Of a stretch of DNA of 64,000 nucleotides, positions 1-10,086 are shown piece after piece. Under the pieces are notes generated by a model. That model was not told where the DNA came from, searched no databases, and was given only the letters and a program-made list of their open reading frames with translations. The position numbers and the translations under genes were made by a program. The stretch spans positions 1 through 64,000 of the forward strand of contig JAXCGZ010015136.1 in assembly GCA_037179515.1 (NCBI GenBank), read 5' to 3'. Each line of letters starts with the position of its first letter. Positions within the stretch are counted from its first letter, which is position 1. This stretch comes from Halocaridina rubra (Eukaryota; Arthropoda; Malacostraca; Decapoda; Atyidae).

Positions 1-20
1 ATCTTAAAAAAACCCCCCAC

Positions 21-450
21 AATGTCTGCTCGTGCTTTCGTTTTCCTATTATTAACAGTGTGTCGTTTCTGTTTCTGCAATTGCAGTGTCCTCTATTCTA
101 CTCTGCCTGTGTGACAGAGGTGATCCTCGAGTTGAGGCCAAAGTCTTGGCATCCATCTGTGGTGCTGGGAATTGATATCATGCTCACCACCTCCAGGATT
201 CGAGGCAGCATTCCATAAATTTAAAATTTGTTCCAGCTCCAAAAATTAAGTAAATTTTCTTAATGTGTCATTGCATTTCCAAAATTAAAAGAAAGTTGAA
301 TTCTGAGTTTCATTTACCTGAGTAGTGGTATACAGGTTGGGTGTTCAAGTACAGTAATATCTGTCCTGTCTGTTTGTGAGCTCTTAACGGAGTTCAATAT
401 TTTGAGTCCCCTTAGTAAAACAGAAACCTAACAACCTCTCCATACCCACA
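21..450 (+). mobile_element. 3' (U5-side) fragment of the 2-kb LTR family
   Basis: This stretch resembles the last ~430 bp of the long LTRs found complete at 17841-19952 and elsewhere. Shared blocks include the segment around 'ctctgcctgtgtgacagagg', the 'gacaggac/ctgtctgtttgtgagctc' block and the 'actaagaggact'-type end. It stops near 450 with ...CCCACA, where the complete LTRs end in ...CCCCCAACA. No primer binding site follows, so it is a truncated relic rather than the end of a complete element. The LTR carries no protein; short reading frames in it are incidental. Confidence 0.7.
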
Positions 451-480
451 ATTACTGACAATAATGTTGGGCAGTCCGTG

Positions 481-864
481 AGCAGCAAATCATGGTACTG
501 CCTTATTTTCACTCAACAATCCTAACAGAGGTTTGTGATCCATGAAAATGGCGAAATTCCTTCCTAATAAATACTTGTTAAATTTGCATACAGACCATAC
601 AATTGCCAGGGCTTCATTTTCTACCAGGGGATAATTTTTCTCAGCGTTTGACAAAGTCCTAGATGAAAATTAAATAGGTTTCAAAAATTCAGTAACATCC
701 TCTTGCTCTAAAACTGCTCCAATATTATATGAATTTGCATCACATGTCAAAACCAAAGGTTTACTAGGCTCATAATGAACTAATAAATTGTTTGATTTCA
801 GTAATTCTTTAGCCTGTAAAAAAGCTGCATTTTCCTTACCACTACAAATTCATTTTGTAGATTC
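481..864 (-). pseudogene. RNase H remnant (Ty3/Gypsy)
   Basis: Directly downstream of the RT palm on the - strand, broken frames here resemble the Gypsy RNase H/connection region, including a segment corresponding to the 'F.L.tDA' start (about 735-760) and the 'E.N....EkE.LA' part (around 600-640). RNase H would remove the RNA strand during reverse transcription. No continuous frame longer than about 40 codons is left. The assignment rests mainly on position after RT. Confidence 0.5.
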
Positions 865-1212
865 TTATTCCAGTGCATACAATGGAGCCATAATCTTGGA
901 CACATTTGGTAGAATTCTGTGGTAAAATGTGCGTAATTCCTGCCTATTTTGGGGAACTGGTATATTCAGTATAGCTGTCACCTTCTCAGCAGATGGATTA
1001 ATACCTTGAGCAGATAAAATATAACCTAGATAATTAACCGTAGGTACAAAAAAGTCGCACTTCTCTCTTTTCAATTTCAAACCACACTTTTGTAATTTAC
1101 TCAATACTTTTTCAAGATTCAAAAAATGTTCCTCAACTGTGGGAGCTATAATCAATATGTCATCTAAGTACACAGCAACATATGGAATACCTTTGAAAAT
1201 GTTCTCCATCAC
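865..1212 (-). pseudogene. Reverse transcriptase palm/thumb fragment (Ty3/Gypsy)
   Basis: The 115-residue frame contains AVYLDDILIIAP, the catalytic YxDD box of Ty3/Gypsy RT, near residue 15. It is followed by the usual region with LKREKCDFFVPTVNYLGYIL (residues ~45-67), where Gypsy RTs have 'l.l...Kc.f......fLG..is'. It then gives way to the connection region before RNase H. RT copies the element RNA inside the particle. Only the central third of the domain is in one frame, and upstream and downstream parts are frame-shifted, so this is a dead copy. Confidence 0.75.
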
Positions 1213-1239
1213 TCTCTGGAAAATACCTACAGCACTACT

Positions 1240-1930
1240 GTATTCAAACCAGTAAATACATAAAAACCTTTGTGGGTATCTATTACCATATACCTTTGAG
1301 ATTCCTCACTGAGTTCCAGTTAATGGTATGCATGGCTTAAATGAAGTCTAGTAAAGTACTCTCTTTTTCCAAACATGGCAAAAATATCCTCAGAGGTTGG
1401 CAATGGATGCCTTTCAAGTTCACAGACAGGGCTAAAGGTTTCTTTAAAATCAGTACATATCCTAACATTTTTGCAATCACTCTTCAATACATTTGCCATT
1501 GGACTGACCCATTCTGAAAAAAGTTATTGGATTAAGTATACCTAACTTTTCAAGTCTCCCCAGCTCTTCATCAACCATTGGACGTAAATGATAGTGTACT
1601 GGCCTAACAGGCTTGTGGACAGGAACAGCTCCTGCTTTCACATTAACTGACACCTTGAAATCCTTTAAACAACCTACACCAGGTTCAAATACCTCTCCAT
1701 ATTTTAGCTAAAAGTTCATCTATTTCCCCTTTCTTAGGACCATCAACTGCATTTACATTAGCATTATTAAAAATTGATTCTCAATTTAAATTAATTTCTT
1801 GCATCCAGTTTCTACCCAATAAAGAAGCTCGATCACCTTTATTTACTGCAATTAGCCAAATATCCAGGAGAATTACATCTAAAACACCTTCTTATTACAC
1901 TAACATCACTCAGGGAATTATTGGGCATTG
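1240..1930 (-). pseudogene. Protease end and RT N-terminal remnant (Ty3/Gypsy)
   Basis: Broken - strand frames here read through a segment with LLGRNWMQEI (around 1795-1830), the typical end of Gypsy proteases. Below it is a stretch resembling the pre-RT linker with PVHKPVRPVHYHLRPM (about 1575-1625), which normally lies just before the fingers of RT. Several frameshifts and stops separate these pieces. They link the gag remnant (1962-2460) to the RT palm remnant (865-1212). No catalytic DTG motif could be placed with confidence. Confidence 0.5.
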
Positions 1931-1961
1931 AAACATCTCTCCCCTGTTGAACAGATCATCC

Positions 1962-2460
1962 TCAGTGACAAAAGTTTTTAACAGCAACTGGCTTACCTGA
2001 ATAAAACACATTACCATTTTTATACCTATTAAACTTATGAACAGCTGTGCTACTACTATCAGCTGAAAACTGTGCATTTGCAAACATAGTAGCATTAGAT
2101 TCATTCGATTCAGCATCCTCATCAATTTTCACAGCTTCCGGAAAAGTTAATTTTAATCCTGCAGATGCTTCCAAAATTTTGTTAGCTACACACCGAGACA
2201 TTATGCCTGCAATTAGCTGGTCCACTAACATTTGATCTAACATCTTCCCAAATTCACATTATCGAGCAGAGTGCTAGAGACAAACATAAAAATCCTGCAA
2301 AGATTCCCCCTACTTCCTCATAACATGCCTGAACTTCTTCCGTTCCACTTGTGAGTTTTTCGTACCTCCAATATGTTTTAGTAGACTAGCGATCACCTCT
2401 GTATAGGTTAACGCTGACGGAACTTTCGGCGATAGTAAATCTTTCAGTACTTGATATTGT
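1962..2460 (-). pseudogene. Gag capsid-end remnant of Ty3/Gypsy element
   Basis: The - strand frame 2243-1962 encodes a piece with LVDQLIAGIMSRCVANKIL followed by LTFPEAVKI. This resembles the C-terminal end of Gypsy capsids, where a conserved 'F..GI.d..i...LL....lTl..a..ia' pattern precedes the nucleocapsid. Sequence further upstream, to about 2460, probably continues capsid in another frame. In a living element Gag assembles the virus-like particle around the RNA. Here it is short, frame-broken and without a recognisable zinc knuckle. It is immediately followed on the - strand by protease remnants, as expected for the family. Confidence 0.55.
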
Positions 2461-2559
2461 TTATTTTTTTTTATGTGTGACACCGTGACAGGCAGAAACT
2501 GCTCTCATTAATAAAGGCCCGGGCATGAGAAAATATCAAGATGAGGGGAAAGAAAAAGG

Positions 2560-3136
2560 TTAAGGACAAGGCAGAGATGAGGTAATGTCACACAAAGGAA
2601 AACGACAGACAGAAAAAACAGCTGAAGTGCAGAGGACCCATAGATATGGAGGACTAGGCCCTGAGATGACGATAGATCTGCTTTTTGAAGGATGAAAGGT
2701 CATAAGAATTGGGAGAGACAGAAGGAGGAAGAGAGTTCTAGAGTCTGGAGGTAGATGGGAAGAAGCAGTCGCTGCACCGACCAATCCGCAAGCTACAAAT
2801 CTCCACACAGTACCTATGAGATGAGGCCGCTTGGCGAGTGTTACACGGCCTCGGCAGTGGAGGAGGGATTCAACTCGCCAACTCATCAGAGCAGCGATGG
2901 AAGTAGTAGCGATAGAAAATAGAAAGGGAAGATGCCTTACGGCGAAGAGAGAGAGAATCTAGATTAGAAGTAAGAGAAGGATCATTAATGAGTCTGACTG
3001 CTTTAGATTCAACCCTATCAAGAAGATAAGTATTAGAAGAAGCACCCCAGATGTGTGAGCAGTATTCTAAGCAGGGACGGATAAGACCTTTATAATTTTT
3101 AATAACTGTAAAGAGGAAAAATAATGATGAAAACAA
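2560..3136 (-). pseudogene. LINE-B C-terminal region remnant
   Basis: The frame at 3136-2870 has KGLIRPCLEYCSHIWGA and then RRKASSLSIFYRYYF, a conserved segment after the RT thumb in this LINE. A frameshift near 2870 moves the rest, which contains the VEICSLRTGR-type block, into another frame down to about 2560. The same region occurs at 46639-47119 on the - strand and about 49980-50350 on the + strand. Its biochemical role is not known to me. Confidence 0.65.
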
Positions 3137-3348
3137 AACAAAACCCCCAATTTTTTGGATGAAGATTTAGAAATTTGGATTATGTGATTTTTCCAAGGCA
3201 AGTTAGAGTCTATATGGATTCCTAATATGTTGATAAAATTAAGAGGGTAAATTTCGTTAGTTATGAAGACAATAGGGTTATCAGGAGGAGAAGAAGATAA
3301 AGAGATAGCCAAAAACTGTGTCTTGGAGGCATTGAATTTAACTAAATT

Positions 3349-4310
3349 TTAAGTGCCCCACTCAGATGCTCTCTGCAAATCGGAGTTGAGAGTAGAAGAA
3401 AGAGTGATACGAGACTGATTACGTATCAGATAAAGGTTGTGAAGAAAAGGCAGAGGAAAAGTGAGGGGTAGAATCATCAGCAAAGGCATGAAGAAGAGAG
3501 GAAGATGGGGTTTGTAGAAAATCATAGATGAAGAGAAGGAACAGAGTAGATGAAAGAAAGAGCCATGAGGAACACCACTGGTAACAGGGAAAGGGCTAGA
3601 TGTCGCACCATCAACAACTACAAATATAAAATGGTCAGTAAGAAAACTGGAAATCAGAGAACAGAAAGAAGGGGTAAAACAATAGGCAGGGAGTTTGGCC
3701 AACAGAGCCTTGTGCCAGACTCTGTCAAAAGCCTTAGAGATATCAAGGGCGACAGCAAATAATTCCCCATGGTTCCTCAGAGAAGATGACCATACATGAG
3801 TAAGATAGGACAGGAGATCACCAGTGGATCTTGCCTTGCGGAAGCTGTACTGGTGATTGGAGATAAGTGAGTTCGATACAAGGCACTTCAAGAAGTGAGC
3901 ATTGAGCAAAGTTTCAAAAACTTTAGCAATAGAGGAGGTTAGGACAATAGGTCAGTAGTTTGAAGGAATAGAGCGATCACCCTTCTTAGGAACAGGTTGA
4001 ACTAGAGCATGCTTCCATGATGAAGGATAGATACTGTATGACAGAATGAGGCAAAAAAGACGGCAAAGCACAGGAGCCAGTTCATCTGCAAACTCCTTAA
4101 GGAACCATGCAGGGATACCATCGGGACAAGATGCCTTGTTCCTATTTGGCTAGCAAAGAACCTTATGAACTTTGTGTGAAGAAAGGATGAGGGAGGGCAT
4201 AGGGTTAAAGAGGGGGTAAAGGTTGCAGAACTGGTGCACTGGAATCGTTTATAGAAGAGTTGGCAGAAAAATGAGAGCCAAAGAGAGTAGTTTTGCCAGT
4301 GGGAGAGCAA
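3349..4310 (-). pseudogene. LINE-B reverse transcriptase remnant
   Basis: The frame 3909-3349 carries FAVALDISKAFDRVWH (RT motif A) and SGVPHGS (motif B, normally SGVPQGS). Segments towards 4310 correspond to the RT fingers in another frame. The catalytic F/YADD box falls in a frame-broken part near 3480. LINE RT performs target-primed reverse transcription. The Q-to-H change in motif B and the frameshifts indicate a dead copy. Confidence 0.7.
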
Positions 4311-4771
4311 GCTATAGAACCATCAGAAGGAATGAGAGGGGAAAAGCTTGAGTTACAGAAGTTATTGGAGAGGTTTTTGGCTAAGGACCAGAAGCATTTG
4401 TCAGTGGGAGAGGAATTAAGGTCATCAACTTTCCTTCTTATAAAGGAAGCCTTAGACCTTCAAATCTGAGCAGTACAGCAATTCCTAGCTACAATAAAAG
4501 CAAAGTGAGTTACATCGGAAAAAGAAGCTTGGTAAGATAGGTGTGCCCGATTCCTGGCCTGGATAGCCATGGAGCAGGCACGGTCAAACCAAGGTTTAAA
4601 GGGAGAGAAAGATTTTGTAGAAGAGTGGATGTACTCCTATATTCCCGTGGTCATGATCTCGGCAACTTTTAGAGCTACCTGATCAGGGTTGCGGGACCGA
4701 AAGCAGTAGTCATCCCATGGGAAGTCAAAGAGAAAGTTACGCAAATTTTCATGTTGGGTACGCTCAAAGTG

Positions 4772-5385
4772 CTAAAGACGGTGCTGAGTAGGAGGGATTG
4801 GTGGAGGAGGAACGAAAATGGAAAAGACTGAGATCATAGAGTGGTCAGATTTACCAAGAGGGGAAAGCACAAAATAAGAGTAGTTTGAAGGATTAAAACT
4901 AATAAATAGGTCAAGAGTATTTGCTGCATGTTCGTGACGATCAGGAACATGAGTAACAGAGAAAGCAAGGGCCTCACTTCCTCCCACATCAGTGTGAGAG
5001 GAATGAAGCCACTCACTATGGTGTACATTGAAGTCTCCAATGTAGAGAACCTCGGCATGTGGGTGAGAAGATAGCAAGGACTCATGGCACAAGAATAGAC
5101 ATTCAAAGAAAGACACAAACTCGGTGGAGTTTGGAGAACAGTAGCAGAAGCAAAGGAAGATAGTGGTAGTGGAGAGATAGACTTTTAGCCAGAGAACATC
5201 AAAGTCGGGAGATTCAAGGCAAATGAGCCTCGCAGTAGGAGTGTTAATGTTGCAGTAGGCACAGACCCTTTGGAACGAAAACGAGTATGCAGATAATAGT
5301 GAGAGATTTGAAATGGGTCAGTGGAAGCATATATAGACAGCGAGGTTTCAGATAGGAGGAGGAGGTTAGGGAAGAAAGTACCCAA
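4772..5385 (-). pseudogene. LINE-B endonuclease domain remnant
   Basis: The frame at 5116-4772 contains VLYIGDFNVHHSEW and SPLGKSDHSMISV, which are the catalytic GDFN and SDH signatures of APE-type LINE endonucleases that nick target DNA. Upstream, to 5385, the N-terminal part of the domain continues across frameshifts. The same block is found on the + strand at about 47925-48400. Several frame changes make this copy non-functional. Confidence 0.75.
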
Positions 5386-5476
5386 GTTATTACCTAAATG
5401 TGATTACCTAATTGTGCTTACGGGAAAGAGCCCAAAGCTCGTATCTTCCCGTCTCCTGATCGGTTCCATTTTGTAC

Positions 5477-6118
5477 TTAGTGATACTTATCATACCTGTC
5501 CTTAAAACTATGGATTGAGATAGTATTAACTACATCCTCACTTAGGGAATTCCAATTATCAACTACTCTTACACTGAAAAAGTATTTCCTTACATCCTGC
5601 AAAGAAGTTTTCTTACGAAGCTTCAAACTATGACCTCTAGTTCTAGAGCCTGCCATATCAAAATATCGATCCCTATCCACTCTATCAAAACCATGAAGGA
5701 ATTTAAGGACTGTCACCATATCCCCCCTCAGTCTTATAGCTTCGAGTGATGGTAAGTCTAATTTCCTCAGCCTCTCATCATAACTGAGATTACGTATTTC
5801 TGGCACCAGTTTCGTGGCATGTCTTAGAACTTTTTAAAGCTTAGCTATGTGCTTTTTCAAGTGCGGATTCCAAAAGAGGGCTGCATATTCGAGTTTTGGC
5901 CTCACATAGGTTACATAAATATTTATGAACTATTCCTTGTCCATGTGCCTGAAGGCTACCCTTACATTTGATATGAAGGCATATGCTGCCCTTAATATGC
6001 CATTTATATGTATTTCTGGAGACAAATCTGCCAGTATGTTTACTCCAAGGTCTCTCTCATTTTCTGTCTCTTGAAGTTGTACTCCAGCCACCGAGTAGTC
6101 AAGCTTGGGCCTTCTTGC
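5477..6118 (-). pseudogene. CR1-like ORF2 C-terminal region, copy a
   Basis: The last ~109 codons are in one frame and include DRYFDMAGSRTRGHSLKLR and the end FKDRYDKYH, followed by a stop. This C-terminal region (a TRGHS..L core, then a WN.L..VV segment) is typical of CR1-group LINEs. The part at 5820-6118, which encodes the thumb-to-C-terminus junction, is frame-shifted. The CR1 fragment at 6121-6250 separates it from the RT frame. Confidence 0.75.
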
Positions 6119-6120
6119 TT

Positions 6121-6250
6121 CATAGTTTTAAGGACAGGTATGATAAGTATCACTAAGTATAAAATGGAACCGATCAGGAGACGGGAAGATACGAGCTTTG
6201 GGCTCTTTCCCGTAATCAAAATTAGGTAAGTACAATTAGGTAAGTAATTG
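6121..6250 (+). mobile_element. 130-bp CR1 3' fragment inserted antisense in copy a
   Basis: Sequence runs - strand up to ...CTTCTTGC (6118), then switches to the + strand sense of the same element's 3' end. This includes the last coding codons, stop, 3' UTR and tail, ending near 6250. Copy a then resumes at TACCCATTCTCATTACC. Other copies are continuous here (for example near 10725-10745), so this is an insertion. It is extremely 5'-truncated, as is common for LINEs. The tail units read ATTAGGTAAGTAC, slightly different from neighbouring tails. Confidence 0.8.
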
Positions 6251-6267
6251 TACCCATTCTCATTACC

Positions 6268-7509
6268 TTACATTTTGAAGTATTTCATTAGCCACTTTTG
6301 TGACCACTCATGCAGACTATTTAGATCCTCCTGAAGTTCTCTACCATTGTTTTCGTTTCCTACTTTCTTCACAATCTTTGCATCATCTGCAAACATATTC
6401 ATGAATAAATGTACAGACTCTGGTAGGTCATTTACATATACAAGGAACAAAAGTGGCCCTAAAACTGAACCCTGTGGAACTCCACTACTAACTCTTCTAC
6501 ATTCAGACACTGAGTGTCTTACTCTAACCCTCTGTTCCCTTCCTTCTAAGTAAGTTTTTATCCATTCCAAAACATTTCCACCTATTCTAGCCATTGCTTG
6601 CAGCTTCCTAATAAGTCTCCCATGTGGAACAGTGTCAAACGCTTTCTGGAAGTCTAGGAATATGCAATCTGCCCAGCCCTCTCTCTCCTGTAAGATTCGA
6701 CTTACCTCATCATAAAATTCTAATAAATTTGTTACTGTTGATTTACCTTCTCTGAAGCCATGTTGCTTCACTGACAAAAAGTTGAAGGATTCCAAGTGAA
6801 GAGAGATATGTTTCCTTAGTAGTTTCTTCATAACTTTGCAAACTATGCTGGTCAAGGAAACTGGTCTATAGTTCAGAGGCTTATCCCTCCTTCCCTCATT
6901 GTAAATAGGTATCACGTTTACTTGTTTCCAGCATCTTGGAATCTCCTCTGACTCCAGTGACTTTTTAAATATGATACTTAGTACCACTGATATTGAGTTT
7001 GCCCATTTCTTAAGTACATGAAGGGATATATCATCAGGACCTGTAGCTTTATGAACATCTAAATCCATCAGCGCTTTGCATACCTCTGTGGCTGTAAGGT
7101 TGATGTTCTCTAATACCAGCCCTGGAGCTTCTATCTCTGCAATCTGAGGGGGTGGGGTATTTTCTACTGTAAATACTGACTGAAACTCCTTGTTCAATTC
7201 TTTGCAGATCTCTTTATCCATCCCAGTGATGCTTCCATCCGCTCTCTTAAGCCTTAAAACTTGTTCTTTTACCTTCAGTTCTCCTCTGATAAAGCTGTGG
7301 AAAAGCTTGGGATTTCTTTTAGCCTTCCTGGTGATGTCCCTCTCATAGTCTCTCTCTGCCTCTCTTCTTTTACTTAGGTAATCATTTCCTGCTCTTTTGT
7401 ATGTTTGCCAGGCATTTATGTTTTTTTCTCCTCCTGTACCTTTTCCAGCATTTGTCTCTCCACTCCTTAGCTCTTTTACACTCATTATCGAACCATTTCT
7501 CTCTGGCAT
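6268..7509 (-). pseudogene. CR1-like ORF2, RT domain, copy a
   Basis: A 413-codon frame with a connector and the RT domain: ATGPDDISLHVLKKWA (residues ~155-170), the fingers, IFLDFQKAFDTVPH (motif A), SGVPQGSVLGPLLFL (motif B) and MFADDAKIV (catalytic FADD, near residue 370). It ends at a stop where the antisense fragment (6121-6250) interrupts the C-terminus. The endonuclease lies upstream in another frame. It catalysed target-primed reverse transcription in the parent element; this copy is disrupted. Confidence 0.85.
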
Positions 7510-7548
7510 GAATTATACTTACTTTGGTGACAGTTATGCAGCAATCTA

Positions 7549-7866
7549 CTATCTTTCCATATTTCTCACAAAAGATTTCTTACATTCTTGTACAGATTTG
7601 TTGTAAAATAAGGTTCTCCAGTCAATAACTGCAAAAAGCTCATTCATTTTGATGTAATCTCCTTTCGAATAGTTCCTCCTCATGTCCTCAGTGCCTCTAC
7701 TCTCAGGCAGAATAGCTTCAATGATATACTCCATCATCAACACACAGTAGTCACTCTTTCCAATTGGTGCTTCATAGTCAATATTTTCAATATCCAATAC
7801 ATTATCTGTGAATACTAGAATAAGTAGTGATGGCTCATCCCCACCCTTGGCCCTCGTTGGTTCCAT
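7549..7866 (-). pseudogene. CR1-like endonuclease fragment, copy a
   Basis: This frame covers the second half of the APE endonuclease, including LVFTDNVLDIENI and IGKSDYCVLMM. The catalytic SDH motif is changed to SDY here, whereas copy g at 41603-44390 keeps SDHC. The N-terminal half is missing because copy a ends at about 7922. The His-to-Tyr change alone would be expected to abolish nicking activity. Confidence 0.75.
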
Positions 7867-8013
7867 TACATGTTGGTGTAGGAAATTCCCTTGTATGCAA
7901 TCTAGGAATCTTGCCCGAATGAGTGATTACCTAATTGTGATTACTTAATTGTGTTTACGGGAAAGAGCTCAAAGCTCGTATCTTCCCGTCTCCTGATCGG
8001 TTCCATTTTAGAC

Positions 8014-9435
8014 TTAGTGATAGTTATCATACCTGTCCTTAAAACTATGGATTGAGATAGCATTAACTACCTCCTCGCTTAGCGAATTCCAATTATCAAC
8101 TACTCTTACACTGAAAAAGTATTTCCTTACATCCTGCAAAGAAGTTTTCTTACGAAGCTTCAAGCTATGACATCTAGTTCTAAAGCCAGCCATATCAAAA
8201 TATCGATCCCTATCCACTCTATCATAACCATGAAGGAATTTAAAGACTGTCACCATATCCCCCCTCACTCTTCTAGCTTCGAGTGATGGTAAGTCTAATT
8301 CCCTCAGCCTCTCATCATAACTGAGATTGCGTATTTCTGGCACCAGTTTCGTGGCATGTCTTTGAACTTTTTCAAGCTTAGCTATGTGCTTTTTCAAGTG
8401 CGGATTCCAAAAGGGGGCTGCATATTCGAGTTTTGGCCTCACATAGGTTACATAAATATTTCTGAACATTTCCTTGTCCATGTGCCTGAAGGCTACCCTT
8501 ACATTTGATGAGAATGCATATGCTGCCCTTACTATGCCATTTATATGTATTTCTGGAGACAAATCTGCCAGTATGTTTACTCCTAGATCTCTCTCATTTT
8601 CTGTCTCTTGAAGTTGTACTCCAGCCACCGAGTAGTCAAGCTTGGGCCTTCTTGCACTCGTAACCATTCTCATTACCTTACATTTTGAAGTATTGAATTT
8701 CATTAGCCACTTTTCTGACCACTCATGCAGATTATTTAGATCCTCCTGAAGTTCTCTACCATTGTTCTCGTTTTTTACTTTCTTCACAATCTTTGCATCA
8801 TCTGCAAACATATTCATGAATGAATTTACAGACTCTGGTAGGTCATTTACATATACAAGGAACAAAAGTGGCCCTAAAACAGAACCCTGTGGAACACCAC
8901 TACTAACTCTTCTCCATTCAGACACTGAGTGTCTTACTCTAACCCTCTGTTCCCTTCCTTCTAAGTAAGTTTTTATCCATTCCAAAACATTTCCACCTAT
9001 TCTAGCCATTGATTGCAGCTTCCTAATAAGTCTCCCATGTGGAACAGTGTCAAACGCTTTCTGGAAGTCTAGGAATATGCAATCTGCCCAGCCCTCTCTT
9101 TCCTGTAAGATTTGGCTTACCTCATCATAAAATTCTAATAAGTTTGTTACTGTTGATCTACCTTTTCTGAAGCCATGTTGCCTCACTGACAAAAAGTTGA
9201 AGGATTGCAAGTGAAGAGAGATATGTTTCCTTAGTAGTTTCTCCATAACTTTGCAAACTATGCTGGTCAAGGAAACTGGTCCATAGTTCAGAGCCGTATC
9301 CCTCCTTCCCTTTTTGAAGATAGGTATCACATTTGCTTGTTTCCAGCATCTTGGAATCTCCCCCGACTCCAGTGACTCCTTAAATATGATACTTAGTGCC
9401 ACTGATATTGTGTTTGCGCATTTTTTTAAGCACAT
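8014..9435 (-). pseudogene. CR1-like ORF2 RT and C-terminus, copy b
   Basis: A 473-codon frame running from the RT fingers to the natural stop. Visible motifs are IFLDFQKAFDTVPH (A), SGVPQGSVLGPLLFL (B), MFADDAKIV (C, catalytic), SKCKVMRM (thumb side), ECAAPFW-like LEYAAPFWNPHLKKHIA, and the C-terminal TRCHSLKLR and FKDRYDNYH. The family has TRGHS, so TRCHS is a substitution. The RT half is apparently intact, but the endonuclease is severed by the frameshift at about 9430, so the copy cannot be autonomous. Confidence 0.85.
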
Positions 9436-9902
9436 TTTTTAAGCAGATGAGGGGATATGTCATCAGGACCTGTAGCTTTATGAACATCTAAATCCATCAG
9501 CGCTTTGCATACACCACTGTGTGGGTCAAGATTTATCCAATCTATCTCTTTATGATTAAAATCTCCCATAATCAAAATCCTACATTTTCTCTCCCATGCC
9601 ATGTTAACAACTGAGTTTATGACTTCAATAGTACCTATATGACTTTCTTCATAATCTTCTAGCCTATTCTGGTTCCTTGGTGGGTTATATACAACAGTTA
9701 TTATAATGCTCTCTGACCCAGTATTTATGTGAGCAACAAGAAATTCCTTGAACTCACTTTCTATAGCCAAGTTTATTTCTTCAACTTGAATTCTTTCGCT
9801 TATGAGCAGTGCTATCCCTCCACCAGTACTCTCAGATCTTTCAACCCTTAATATTCTGAAGCCCTTAGGAAAAACTGTGACACTGTTTATGTCCTCACTC
9901 AA
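9426..9902 (-). pseudogene. CR1-like endonuclease fused to connector, copy b
   Basis: A 158-codon frame. Residues 1-135 are the N-terminal endonuclease with GGGIALLIS and ILIMGDFNHKEIDW (GDFN motif). At DPHSG it jumps straight to VCKALMDLDVHKATG, the connector upstream of RT. About 280 residues, including the SDH half of the endonuclease, are missing, yet the reading frame is kept across the junction. It ends a few codons later at the duplication near 9430. Probably a simple deletion using a short CAC/ACC homology. Confidence 0.75.
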
Positions 9903-10086
9903 CTTAGTCTCTGTAATTGCTACTATATCTGCCTTACTGTTGTGAATCCTATCTTTTAATTCTACTGCCTTACCAGCTAATCCATCAGCATTTGTGTGAT
10001 TACCTAATTGTGATTACCTAGTTGTGTTTACGGGAAAGAGCTCAAAGCTCGTATCTTCCTGTCTCCTGATCGGTTCCATTTTAGAC

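Larger units (their letters stand above)
451..2460 (-). mobile_element. Degenerate Ty3/Gypsy element, conventional order
   Basis: Read on the - strand from 2460 down to 451, this holds remnants of gag, protease, reverse transcriptase and RNase H in the usual Ty3/Gypsy order. Frames are broken repeatedly and no LTR is recognisable at either end. The RT and Gag fragments are most like the invertebrate K02A2.6-type Gypsy lineage, judged from general motif style and not from a search. It differs from the family at 14281-38810, whose integrase lies upstream of RT, so at least two separate Gypsy lineages are present. Confidence 0.75.
2461..5389 (-). mobile_element. APE-type LINE (LINE-B), decayed copy
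   Basis: A - strand non-LTR retrotransposon whose 3' end lies at the left. A short A-rich tail (T-run near 2463-2472) is preceded in the element sense by a GTGTCACAC-like block shared with the copies at 46441 and 50470. Reading leftward from 5389: endonuclease, reverse transcriptase, and a C-terminal region with a conserved LEYC.HIW..S segment. Frames are broken in many places. I cannot place it firmly in a named clade; the A-rich tail and APE endonuclease suggest the Jockey/I group. A CR1-like element's 3' tail starts at 5393, immediately next to its 5' end. Confidence 0.8.
5393..7922 (-). mobile_element. CR1-like LINE copy a (5'-truncated)
   Basis: A - strand CR1-like element. At its left end is the 3' terminus: a tail of near-repeats of TAGGTAATCACAAT (element sense), preceded by a conserved 3' UTR block. 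It contains the C-terminal region (5477-6118), RT (6268-7509) and part of the endonuclease (7549-7866), and stops inside the endonuclease at about 7922. The 3' tail of copy b begins at that point. A 130-bp antisense CR1 fragment sits inside it at 6121-6250. The frame is broken between endonuclease and RT. Confidence 0.85.
7923..9995 (-). mobile_element. CR1-like LINE copy b with internal deletion
   Basis: A - strand copy with its 3' tail at 7923-7960, directly against copy a, and its 5' end near 9995, against the tail of copy c. RT and C-terminal region (8014-9435) are in one long frame. The endonuclease (9426-9902) is joined to the start of the RT connector by a deletion at about 9512, equivalent to roughly 840 bp of copy g. 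A small duplication around 9420-9440 (TTTTTTAAGCACATT repeated) shifts the frame between the two. Confidence 0.85.

Noticed and set aside
8762..8968. Recurrent 68-aa + strand frame MFSFFTFFTIFASS (also 6347, 10835, 42351, 61686, 63060)
   Set aside because: Antisense shadow of the CR1 RT FADD region; it recurs only because the LINE is repeated.
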